From: JBEKVE01 sp049514335
GTDB lineage: Bacteria > Actinomycetota > Acidimicrobiia > Acidimicrobiales > UBA8190
Assembly: GCA_049514335.1 (NCBI GenBank)
Contig: JBEKVE010000028.1
Location: 1 to 23,877 of the forward strand
Length of the DNA stretch: 23,877 nucleotides
Direction: 5' to 3'
The position numbers and the translations under genes are program-made. The notes beneath the pieces are model-generated. The model ran no database searches. It worked only from the letters and a program-made list of their open reading frames with translations, and was not told the DNA's origin. Positions 15,842 through 22,167 of the stretch are shown in pieces (position 1 is the stretch's first letter; each line of letters opens with the position of its first letter).

Positions 15842-16136
15842 CCTTGCCGACCTCCCGACCCCGGACGCCGACCACGGCCCGTGGCCCATGCCGTCGACCC
15901 CATGCCGTCGACCCGGTCCGTCGGCCCCGTGCCGTCGGCCCCGTGCCGTCGACTCCCGCCAGCCCCCGGCTCGTCACCGGGGTATCGCCCCCGGGTCGAA
16001 CCGACCTCCCGGGAGCCGGGGGCATCGGCCCCGGACCGGAGATCACCCACCCGGGAGCGGTGTGCCCGGGCGGTGCGCTCGGGTGCGGCCGGGCCCGCTC
16101 GGATGGGGCCGAACGTTGGCCCTCGGCGGCGCCCGA
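15842..16136. other. Divergent intergenic region between lysC and the membrane cyclophilin gene
   Basis: The lysC and cyclophilin starts are 321 bp apart. Between their -10 boxes I find no gene with convincing conservation-type features. It holds a 14-bp tandem repeat (15886-15954) and two small GC stem-loops that mirror each other: CCCCGG with CCGGGG (15964-15969 and 15977-15982) and CCGGGG with CCCCGG (16016-16021 and 16029-16034), each with a 7-nt loop. In DNA this GC-rich such stems can arise by chance. Confidence 0.5.
15886..15954. repeat. Five-copy 14-bp tandem repeat
   Basis: Five head-to-tail units, of the form CCRTGCCGTCGRCC, lie at 15886-15899, 15900-15913, 15914-15926 (13 bp, more diverged), 15927-15940 and 15941-15954. 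The first two are identical and the last two differ by two bases. The array begins about 45 bp upstream of the lysC -10 and lies in the divergent spacer, so it could be a variable-number repeat or a cluster of binding sites. Confidence 0.75.
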
Positions 16137-16150
16137 TAGGGTGGCGGGCC
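16137..16150 (+). promoter_or_regulatory. Leaderless promoter -10 for the membrane cyclophilin gene
   Basis: TAGGGT at 16137-16142 is followed by 8 nt and the GTG at 16151. No good Shine-Dalgarno sequence is present. The spacing is at the long end of the set seen in this window. Confidence 0.42.
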
Positions 16151-16945
16151 GTGCCGAGCGACAAACGGGCCCGCAAGCGCGCTGCGCGCGAAGTGAAGAT
16201 GGCCGCACTGCAGCGCCAGCGGCGCCGGCGCGCCGCGGTCCGGCGGACGATCACCATCGTGGTCATCGTGGGCGTCGTCATCGGCATCTACTTCGCCGTG
16301 TCGGGCGGCTCGAAGCCCAAGGCGAAGCTGACGGCGACACAGATCGCCCAGCAGACCGCCAACACCGCGGCGGTGGCCGCCGGGTGCCCGTCGAGTCCGA
16401 CCAAGGCGCTGACCAAGCCCAAGTGGAGCAAGCCGCCGGCCATGACGATCGACACGGCCAAGACCTACACCGCCACGGTGAAGACCGACGTGGGCACGAT
16501 CGTGATCGCCCTCGACGCCGCCCAGACACCGATCACGGTGAACAACTTCGTGTTCCTGGCCGACAAGGACTTCTACAACTGCGTGATCTTCCAACGCGTC
16601 ATCCCCACCTTCATGGACCAGACCGGCGACCCCACTGGCACGGGCAGTGGGGGCCCGGGCTACCAGTTCGCAGACGAGCTGCCCAAGAAGGCGAGCCCCC
16701 AGTACCCGATCGGCTCGGTGGCCATGGCCAACGCCGGCCCCAACACCAACGGGAGCCAGTTCTTCATCGTGACCGGGTCCGAAGGCGAGAGCCTCCCGGC
16801 CAGCTACACCCTGTTCGGGCACGTCACGTCGGGCTTGAGCGTGGCCGACAAGATCAACGCCGACGGCAATTCGAGCGCCAGCGCCAACGGGGTCCCGCCC
16901 AAGGTCATCCACCGCATGCTGAAGGTCACGATCTCGTCTTCGTAG
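16151..16945 (+). CDS. Membrane-anchored cyclophilin-type peptidyl-prolyl isomerase
   Basis: A 264-aa protein with a strongly basic N-terminus (residues 1-32, mostly Lys/Arg), one transmembrane helix (about 33-50, TITIVVIVGVVIGIYFAV) and an extracytoplasmic cyclophilin domain from about residue 100. The positive-inside pattern puts the catalytic domain outside the membrane, where it would speed proline isomerisation during folding of exported proteins. Cyclophilin motifs are VNNFVFLADKDFYN, FQRVIPTFMDQTGDPTGTG and MANAGPNTNGSQFFIV; the catalytic Arg and Phe are kept. Where many family members have FHR and QGGD, this one has FQR and QTGD. Two cysteines (CPSS near residue 78 and YNC in the domain) are on the outer side and could form a disulfide. 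The GTG at 16151 begins the basic segment just after a TAGGGT box. Confidence 0.9.
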   Translation: MPSDKRARKRAAREVKMAALQRQRRRRAAVRRTITIVVIVGVVIGIYFAVSGGSKPKAKLTATQIAQQTANTAAVAAGCPSSPTKALTKPKWSKPPAMTIDTAKTYTATVKTDVGTIVIALDAAQTPITVNNFVFLADKDFYNCVIFQRVIPTFMDQTGDPTGTGSGGPGYQFADELPKKASPQYPIGSVAMANAGPNTNGSQFFIVTGSEGESLPASYTLFGHVTSGLSVADKINADGNSSASANGVPPKVIHRMLKVTISSS

Positions 16946-17015
16946 GACGCTGGTGCGCACTGCGTGGTGCGCTCCACGCCGAGCGGCGCGCACCTCACCA
17001 TCGCTCCACCGACAC

Positions 17016-17025
17016 AGGAGGATCC
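17016..17025 (+). promoter_or_regulatory. Ribosome binding site of the cytosolic cyclophilin gene
   Basis: AGGAGG at 17016-17021 lies 4 nt before the ATG at 17026. It is the strongest Shine-Dalgarno sequence in the window for a gene's main start, and marks this gene as a leadered, probably downstream member of a transcript with the membrane cyclophilin gene 80 bp before it. Confidence 0.7.
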
Positions 17026-17580
17026 ATGCCAACCGATGCCCCCGCACCCGACGGGTCGAGTCCCCAGCGCCGCTCGTTCGACGGCGAGCCCCCCATGGTC
17101 ATCGATCCGGCCAAGCGCTACACCGCCACCATGGTCACCTCCAAGGGGACCATGACCATCGCCCTCAGCCCCGAGCTCGCTCCGAAGACGGTCAACAACT
17201 TCGTCTTCCTGGCCCGCTACCACTACTTCGACGGCATCGTCTTCCACCGCATCATCCCCGGCTTCGTCCTGCAAGGCGGCGACCCCACCGGGACGGGAAC
17301 AGGTGGTCCGGGCTACAAGTTCGCCGATGAGCTGCCCGCCCCGGGCCGCTACGAGCTGGGGTCGCTGGCCATGGCCAACGCCGGGCCCAACACCAACGGG
17401 AGCCAGTTCTTCGTCATCTCGGGGCCCGATGGCATACAGCTGCCGCCCAACTACGCGTTGTTCGGCAAGGTGGTGTCAGGTCTCGACACCGTGGCCACCA
17501 TCGACGCCGTGGGATCACGGTCGGGCAAGCCCTCCGAGCGCGTCACCATCGAGTCGGTGACCATCGCCGAGGCCGACTGA
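17026..17580 (+). CDS. Cytosolic cyclophilin-type peptidyl-prolyl isomerase
   Basis: A 184-aa cyclophilin without signal peptide or membrane segment, so expected in the cytoplasm. The domain covers nearly the whole protein: TVNNFVFLARYHYFDGIVFHRIIPGFVLQGGD (catalytic Arg and Phe in FHRIIPGF), then DPTGTGTGGPGYKFADELP, and MANAGPNTNGSQFFVISGP. It shares long identical stretches with the preceding membrane-anchored protein (for example the GPGY-FADELP and MANAGPNTNGSQFF segments), so the pair looks like a tandem duplication followed by relocation of one copy. This copy keeps the more canonical FHR/QGGD wording. The ATG is set by AGGAGG 4 nt upstream. Confidence 0.93.
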   Translation: MPTDAPAPDGSSPQRRSFDGEPPMVIDPAKRYTATMVTSKGTMTIALSPELAPKTVNNFVFLARYHYFDGIVFHRIIPGFVLQGGDPTGTGTGGPGYKFADELPAPGRYELGSLAMANAGPNTNGSQFFVISGPDGIQLPPNYALFGKVVSGLDTVATIDAVGSRSGKPSERVTIESVTIAEAD

Positions 17581-17592
17581 CGCGCCCCGCTC

Positions 17593-17616
17593 GGCGCGCC
17601 CCCGGTTCGGCGCGCC
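17593..17616. terminator. Candidate bidirectional terminator hairpin
   Basis: Two copies of the self-complementary octamer GGCGCGCC (17593-17600 and 17609-17616) can pair as an 8-bp GC stem with an 8-nt loop. They lie in the 41-bp gap between the convergent stops at 17580 and 17622. No T-tract follows, so it may be only a weak or Rho-assisted terminator. The octamers are part of a direct repeat of about 15-16 bp that continues, degraded, into the peptidase gene's 3' end. Confidence 0.4.
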
Positions 17617-17621
17617 CAGGT

Positions 17622-18308
17622 TCAGCGCGGCAAGGCCTCGAAGCCAGCAGCGTGGCCGCTCACGAACACCTCGACCGCACCCTGTCCCGACTGGCGCCAC
17701 GCGCCGTCGGGGTCGCGGATGAGCGCGGTGCGCTCGGGCACGCCCACCACCGGGAGGCCGGGAGCGGCCAGGGCGATGGAGCGGTGCACCTTGGCGGCGT
17801 TCTCCTCGCCGAAATGAGGGATCACGGCGAGCTGCTCCACCATGCCCAGCCCGACCGTGAGGGCGCCGCCGCGGGGGTCGACCATCGGGTCGGTGAGCAC
17901 CATCGCCCCGGCTGAGGAGCCCGCCACCACCGCCCCGTCGCGCCAGGCGCCGAGGAGGGCCTCCCACGCCAGGGAGGACTTGAGCACCGAGCGCAGGTGC
18001 ATGGGCGAACCACCACCCAGGTAGACGAAGCGCGCCGCGCGGATGACGGCGGCGGCGTCCTCGTCCTCGGCGTCCTCGCGCCCGAGGACCATGAGACCCC
18101 GTACGCGCCCGCCGAGCGTGGCGAACCACGCCGTGGCGGTGTCGACCGCCTTGCCGGGGTGCTCGTAGGCGGCGGCGGTCGGGAGCACGAGCACCTCCTC
18201 GCCCCCCGAGGCGGCCAGGAGCTCGGCGTCGAACACCTCGCACCCCGCCTGCCACTCGCTCCCGCCGACGAGGGCGAGCGGTCCACAGGTCCCCGTCGAC
18301 GCGTCCAT
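17622..18308 (-). CDS. Peptidase S51-like / cyanophycinase-like serine hydrolase
   Basis: A 228-aa protein with the class-I-glutamine-amidotransferase-like fold of family S51 (dipeptidase E, cyanophycinase). VYLGGGSPMHLRSVL (about 95-109) and the nucleophile elbow VVAGSSAGAMVL with Ser132 are diagnostic; a conserved His lies in IPHFGEEN, and the C-terminal half has VGVPERTALIRDPDGAW. Relatives cleave Asp-X dipeptides or beta-Asp-Arg from cyanophycin; the real substrate is unknown. The ATG at 18308 is chosen because TACAGT lies 8 nt upstream and it begins just before the first strand (GPLALVGGSE). A longer in-frame start at 18332 would include the -10 box within the coding sequence. It is convergent with the cytosolic cyclophilin gene and divergent from the SDR gene. 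Confidence 0.8.
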   Translation of the reverse strand: MDASTGTCGPLALVGGSEWQAGCEVFDAELLAASGGEEVLVLPTAAAYEHPGKAVDTATAWFATLGGRVRGLMVLGREDAEDEDAAAVIRAARFVYLGGGSPMHLRSVLKSSLAWEALLGAWRDGAVVAGSSAGAMVLTDPMVDPRGGALTVGLGMVEQLAVIPHFGEENAAKVHRSIALAAPGLPVVGVPERTALIRDPDGAWRQSGQGAVEVFVSGHAAGFEALPR

Positions 18309-18322
18309 GGCGGCCCACTGTA
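18309..18322 (-). promoter_or_regulatory. Leaderless promoter -10 for the S51-like peptidase gene
   Basis: On the minus strand TACAGT (complement of 18317-18322) is followed by 8 nt and the ATG at 18308. No Shine-Dalgarno sequence is present next to that ATG. The divergent SDR promoter lies about 40 bp away, so the two share a compact 68-bp intergenic region. Confidence 0.45.
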
Positions 18323-18363
18323 GGAGGATCACCGGCCCCGGCGAACCTCCGGGGCGCGACGCG

Positions 18364-18376
18364 TAGGCTGCGGCGG
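18364..18376 (+). promoter_or_regulatory. Leaderless promoter -10 for the SDR gene
   Basis: TAGGCT at 18364-18369 is followed by 7 nt and the GTG at 18377. No Shine-Dalgarno sequence is present. Confidence 0.5.
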
Positions 18377-19249
18377 GTGCCCGGCGGTGCGCACTTCGAC
18401 GGAAAGGTCGCCATCGTCACCGGCGCGGCCTCGGGCATCGGCAGGGCCCTGTCGGCCGCGCTGGCCCGCCGGGGGGCGACGGTGGTGCTGGCCGACATCG
18501 ACGGCGCCGGAGCTGAGGCGGCCGCCGACTCGCTCGCCGCCGGACCTCCCGGACGGGCATCGGGGGTGGCCCTCGACGTCACCGACGCCGATGCGGTGGC
18601 CGGTCTCGTCGAGCGCACCGCCACCGACCACGGGCACCTCGACCTCCTGTTCAACAACGCCGGCGTGGCGATGGCCGGTGCGGCCGAGGACCTGTCCCTC
18701 GCCCACTGGAACCGCGCGCTCGACGTCAACCTGCGGGGCGTGGTGCACGGTGTGGTGGCCGCCTACCCCCTCATGGTCCGCCAGGGCCGTGGCCACATCG
18801 TGAACACGGCGTCGCTCGCCGGCCTGGTGCCTTCTCCGGTGCTCACCCCGTACGGCATGACCAAGCACGCCGTGGTGGGGCTGAGCACGAGCCTGCGCAT
18901 GGAGGCGGTGGCGCACGGCGTGCGGGTGAGCGTGGTGTGCCCCGGGGTCATCGACACCCCCATCCTGGACAAGGGCAACCCACCCGACCTGCCCGCCGTG
19001 ACGAGCGTCCCCGACGGCCGCGCCCTGCTCACGCAGATGATCGGCCCCGCCTACCCCGCACCCTCGCTGGCGGCGGACGTCCTCGAGGGGGTGGCCCGCA
19101 ACCGGGCAGTCATCGTCACCCCCGGCCACGCCCGGCTGGCGTGGTGGGCCTACCGGCTCGCCCCCCGCCTTGTGCTCGACCTCGGGCCCCGGCGCCTGGA
19201 GCACGCCGTGCGCCGCCGGAGGGCGATTCCGGACGGGCCTTGCAGGTAA
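18377..19249 (+). CDS. Short-chain dehydrogenase/reductase
   Basis: A 290-aa classical SDR. The cofactor motif TGAASGIG is at residues 15-22, ADID at the end of the second strand (acidic, favouring NAD(H)), NNAG at 93-96, and the catalytic set Ser146 (TASLAG), Tyr159 and Lys163 (YGMTK). The substrate loop reads VVCPGVIDTPILDKGN. The C-terminal 60 residues include a Trp/Tyr-containing and then Arg-rich stretch, which may form a membrane-facing or dimer contact. It is on the same strand and 21 bp upstream of the hydroxybutyryl-CoA dehydrogenase start, but that gene seems to have its own promoter. The substrate is unknown; a role with acyl-CoA or alcohol metabolites is only suggested by the neighbours. 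Confidence 0.9.
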   Translation: MPGGAHFDGKVAIVTGAASGIGRALSAALARRGATVVLADIDGAGAEAAADSLAAGPPGRASGVALDVTDADAVAGLVERTATDHGHLDLLFNNAGVAMAGAAEDLSLAHWNRALDVNLRGVVHGVVAAYPLMVRQGRGHIVNTASLAGLVPSPVLTPYGMTKHAVVGLSTSLRMEAVAHGVRVSVVCPGVIDTPILDKGNPPDLPAVTSVPDGRALLTQMIGPAYPAPSLAADVLEGVARNRAVIVTPGHARLAWWAYRLAPRLVLDLGPRRLEHAVRRRRAIPDGPCR

Positions 19250-19270
19250 CCGGCCGGTAACATGCCATCC
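19249..19270 (+). promoter_or_regulatory. Leaderless promoter and palindrome before the hydroxybutyryl-CoA dehydrogenase gene
   Basis: TAACAT at 19258-19263 is followed by 7 nt and the ATG at 19271. A perfect 10-bp palindrome, ACCGGCCGGT (19249-19258), abuts this box and overlaps the last base of the SDR stop codon. GGTAAC is directly repeated at 19245-19250 and 19256-19261. The palindrome could be an operator for a pathway regulator, but one copy in GC-rich DNA is weak evidence. Confidence 0.45.
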
Positions 19271-20125
19271 ATGGCCATCAAGCGGGTCGGAATCGTCGGG
19301 TCGGGCATCATGGGGGCCGGCATCGCCGAAACACTGGCGGTGCACGGCATCGAGGTCATCCTGCGCTCCCGGGCGCAGGCCACGGCCGACGGCATGGTGG
19401 CCGGTATGGAGAAGTCCCTGGCCAAGCAGGTCGACAAGGGCAAGATCGAGGCAGCCGACCGCGACAGCGCGCTGGCCCGGGTGACGGCGGTGTCGGACCT
19501 GGGCGAGCTGGCGGCGTGCGACCTCGTCATCGAGTCCGTGGTGGAGGACCTCGGGGTGAAGAAGCACCTCTTCTCCGAGCTCGACCGGATCTGCCCCGAC
19601 GGCACGATCCTCGCCACCAACACCTCCACCCTCCCCGTGGTGGAGATGGCCATGGAGACGGGACGGCCCGACAAGGTGTGCGGCATCCACTTCTTCAATC
19701 CCGCCCCCGTCATGTCGCTCGTCGAGGTGGTCCGCCCCATCACCGCCGGCGACGACACCATCGCCGCGGCCAAGGCGCTGGCCGAGACGTGCGAGAAGAC
19801 CCCGGTGGAGGTGAAGGACCAGGCCGGGTTCATCGTGAACGCCCTGCTGTTCCCCTACCTCAACAACGCCGTGCGCCTTCTCGAGAACAGCGTGGCGACT
19901 CGTGAGGACATCGACACCGCCATGAAGGGCGGCTGCGGCTTCCCCATGGGGCCCTTCGCCCTCCTCGACCTGGTGGGCCTGGACACGAGCCTGGCCATCC
20001 TCGACGCCCTGTACGAAGAGTTCCGCGACCCCAACTTCGCGGCCGTGCCCCTGCTGCGGCGGATGGTGGCGGCCGAGCTCTACGGCCGGAAGTCGGGCAA
20101 GGGGTTCTACGACTACCACCGGTGA
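19271..20125 (+). CDS. hbd: 3-hydroxybutyryl-CoA dehydrogenase
   Basis: A 284-aa enzyme interconverting acetoacetyl-CoA and 3-hydroxybutyryl-CoA. It begins MAIKRVGIVGSGIMGAGIAE, with GxGxxG at residues 10-15. The catalytic His140 is in CGIHFFNPAPVMSLVEVV with the partner Glu a few residues on. The C-terminal dimerisation domain has DQAGFIVNALLFPYLNNAVRL and ends GKGFYDY, normal for the Hbd/FadB2 family. The second strand ends in LRSRAQ rather than an acidic residue, which may favour NADPH. The start at 19271 is preferred over the ATG at 19262, which lies inside the -10 box. It is followed 10 bp later by ethylmalonyl-CoA mutase, which places it in the ethylmalonyl-CoA pathway rather than only in beta-oxidation. 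Confidence 0.93.
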   Translation: MAIKRVGIVGSGIMGAGIAETLAVHGIEVILRSRAQATADGMVAGMEKSLAKQVDKGKIEAADRDSALARVTAVSDLGELAACDLVIESVVEDLGVKKHLFSELDRICPDGTILATNTSTLPVVEMAMETGRPDKVCGIHFFNPAPVMSLVEVVRPITAGDDTIAAAKALAETCEKTPVEVKDQAGFIVNALLFPYLNNAVRLLENSVATREDIDTAMKGGCGFPMGPFALLDLVGLDTSLAILDALYEEFRDPNFAAVPLLRRMVAAELYGRKSGKGFYDYHR

Positions 20126-20135
20126 GGTGAGCGTG

Positions 20136-22127
20136 GTGCCGTCTCCCGAACACGCCCGGGACAAGCCCTGGGTCATGCGCACCTACTCGGGCCACACCTC
20201 GGCCCGGGCCTCCAACCAGCTCTACCGGACCAACCTGGCCAAGGGCCAGACCGGGTTGTCCATCGCCTTCGACCTCCCCACCCAGACCGGCTACGACCCC
20301 GACGCGCCCGAGGCCGTGGGCGAGGTGGGCAAGGTGGGCGTGCCGGTGGTCCACCGCGGGCACATGGACCAGCTCCTTGACGGCATCCCCGTCGGGGACA
20401 TGAACACGTCCATGACCATCAACGCCACCGCCGCCTGGCTGCTCGGCCTGTACATCGCCCACGCCGACGACACCGCCGTCGACCGCCGGGTGCTGCAGGG
20501 GACGACGCAGAACGACATCGTGAAGGAGTACCTGTCGCGCGGCACGTACATCTTCCCGCCCGCACCGAGCCGGCGTCTCATCGTGGACATGATCGCCTAC
20601 ACCGTGCGCGACGTCCCGAAGTGGAACCCCATCAACGTGTGCAGCTACCACCTCCAGGAGGCCGGGGCCACGCCGGTGCAGGAGGTCGCCTATGCGCTCG
20701 CCACCGCCATCGGCGTCCTCGACGCCGTGCGCGACTCGGGCAAGGTGGAGCCGTCCGAGATCCCGGCGGTGGTGGGCCGGATGTCGTTCTTCGTCAACGC
20801 CGGCATCCGCTTCGTGGAGGAGACGTGCAAGGTCCGCGCCCTCACGCGTATGTGGGACCGCATCTGCCTGGAGCGCTACGGCGTGGCCGACCCGCGGCTG
20901 CGACGCTTCCGCTACGGCGTGCAGGTGAACTCGCTCGGGCTCACCGAGGCGCAGCCCGAGAACAACGTCCCCCGCATCGTGCTCGAGGCGCTCGGTGTGA
21001 CCCTGTCGCGCGACGCCCGGGCCCGGGCCATGCAGCTGCCCGCCTGGAACGAGGCGCTCGGGCTCCCCCGGCCCTGGGACCAGCAGTGGTCGCTGCGCAT
21101 CCAGCAGATCCTCGCCTTCGAGACGGACCTGCTCGAGTACGGCGACATCTTCGAGGGCTCGACCGTCATCGAGACCAAGACGGCCGAGCTGGCCGAGGCG
21201 GCGGGGGCCGAGCTCGAGGAGGTGCTCGGGCTGGGCGGCGCCTTCGAGGCGGTCGAGGAGCTGAAGCGGCGCCTGGTGCGCAGCCAGGCGGAGCGGGTGC
21301 GGCGCATCGAGACAGGCGAGCTGCAGGTGGTCGGCGTCAACTGCTTCACCGAGACCGAGCCCTCCCCCCTCGGGGGCGAGATCGGCGCCGCGGCGGCGAT
21401 CCTCAAGGTCGACCCCGCCGCCGAGGCGGAGCTGCGGGCCGACGTGGCGTCGTGGCGCGCCGGGCGCGACAGCGCGGCGGTGACAGCGGCGCTCGACGAG
21501 CTGCGCCGCTCGGCGGAAGACGAAAGCACCAACCTCATGCCGGTCACCATCGCCCTCGCCCATGCCGGGGGCACGACCGGGGAGTGGGCCGGCGCGCTGC
21601 GCCAGGTCTTCGGCGAGTACCGCGCCCCAACAGGTGTGTCCGGGGGCGTGGGCCAGCGCGGCACCGAGCTCTCGTCGGTGCTGGCGCGCTCGCGCCGCAT
21701 GGCCGAGCGGGCCGGGGGCCCGCCGCGCCTTCTCGTGGCCAAGCCCGGGCTCGACGGACACTCCAACGGCGCCGAGCAGATCGCCGTGGCCGCCCGCGAC
21801 GCCGGCTTCGAAGTGGTGTACCAGGGGATCCGGCTCACCCCGGCGCAGATCGCGGCGGTGGCGCGCGACGAGGACGTCGACGTGGTGGGGGTGTCGATCC
21901 TGTCGGGGAGCCACCTCGAGCTCGTGCCCGAGGTCGTCGACCGCCTGCGGGCGGCCGGCGTCGACGCCCCGGTGGTGGTGGGGGGCATCATCCCCCCCGA
22001 GGACGCCGAGGTGCTGAAGGGCAAGGGCGTGGCCGCGGTCTACACCCCGAAGGACTTCCAGCTGGGGCGCATCATCGACGACCTCGTCACCCTGGCCGAG
22101 CAGCGCCGCAGCGCCGCGCACGCCTGA
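20136..22127 (+). CDS. ecm: Ethylmalonyl-CoA mutase (B12-dependent)
   Basis: A 663-aa adenosylcobalamin mutase with both the catalytic barrel and the B12 domain. It should convert (2R)-ethylmalonyl-CoA to methylsuccinyl-CoA. Wording typical of Ecm rather than methylmalonyl-CoA mutase includes RTYSGHTSARASNQLYR, FDLPTQTGYDPD, EVGKVGVPVVHRGHMD, KWNPINVCSYHLQEAGATP (methylmalonyl enzymes usually read WNPISISGYHI) and LPAWNEALGLPRPWDQQWS. The C-terminal cobalamin site has LDGHSNGAEQ with the cobalt-ligating His542, VSILSGSHLELVPE and VVVGGIIPPED. Length fits Ecm (about 650-690 aa) and is shorter than bacterial MCM large subunits. GAGGTGA (20124-20130) favours the GTG at 20136; GTG codons at 20127 and 20133 are alternatives. 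It is tightly linked to hbd. Without a biochemical test, another acyl-CoA mutase of this subgroup cannot be fully excluded. Confidence 0.92.
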   Translation: MPSPEHARDKPWVMRTYSGHTSARASNQLYRTNLAKGQTGLSIAFDLPTQTGYDPDAPEAVGEVGKVGVPVVHRGHMDQLLDGIPVGDMNTSMTINATAAWLLGLYIAHADDTAVDRRVLQGTTQNDIVKEYLSRGTYIFPPAPSRRLIVDMIAYTVRDVPKWNPINVCSYHLQEAGATPVQEVAYALATAIGVLDAVRDSGKVEPSEIPAVVGRMSFFVNAGIRFVEETCKVRALTRMWDRICLERYGVADPRLRRFRYGVQVNSLGLTEAQPENNVPRIVLEALGVTLSRDARARAMQLPAWNEALGLPRPWDQQWSLRIQQILAFETDLLEYGDIFEGSTVIETKTAELAEAAGAELEEVLGLGGAFEAVEELKRRLVRSQAERVRRIETGELQVVGVNCFTETEPSPLGGEIGAAAAILKVDPAAEAELRADVASWRAGRDSAAVTAALDELRRSAEDESTNLMPVTIALAHAGGTTGEWAGALRQVFGEYRAPTGVSGGVGQRGTELSSVLARSRRMAERAGGPPRLLVAKPGLDGHSNGAEQIAVAARDAGFEVVYQGIRLTPAQIAAVARDEDVDVVGVSILSGSHLELVPEVVDRLRAAGVDAPVVVGGIIPPEDAEVLKGKGVAAVYTPKDFQLGRIIDDLVTLAEQRRSAAHA

Positions 22128-22142
22128 ACCGGGCGGCCCGTG

Positions 22143-22167
22143 GCGCCAGTCCGGTCCCTCGTGGCGC
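22143..22167. terminator. Weak hairpin between convergent ecm and epsilon-like genes
   Basis: GCGCCA (22143-22148) can pair with TGGCGC (22162-22167) across a 13-nt loop in the 40-bp gap between the convergent stops. The stem is short and lacks a T-tract, so terminator function is only a possibility. Confidence 0.25.

Noticed and set aside
15842..16136. The 14-bp repeats as a CRISPR array
   Set aside because: The units are contiguous with no spacers and are far too short for CRISPR repeats.
14639..16150. Long upstream in-frame extension of the membrane cyclophilin
   Set aside because: The extension is antisense to lysC. The GTG at 16151 directly follows a -10 box and begins the basic segment before the transmembrane helix.
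18329..20182. A 617-codon open frame on the minus strand across the SDR and hbd genes
   Set aside because: It runs antisense through two recognisable genes and has no domain; long antisense frames are common at this GC content.
19860..22121. A 753-codon open frame on the minus strand opposite ecm
   Set aside because: Ecm is unmistakable on the plus strand. The antisense product is low-complexity His/Gly/Arg/Val-rich and has no start signal.
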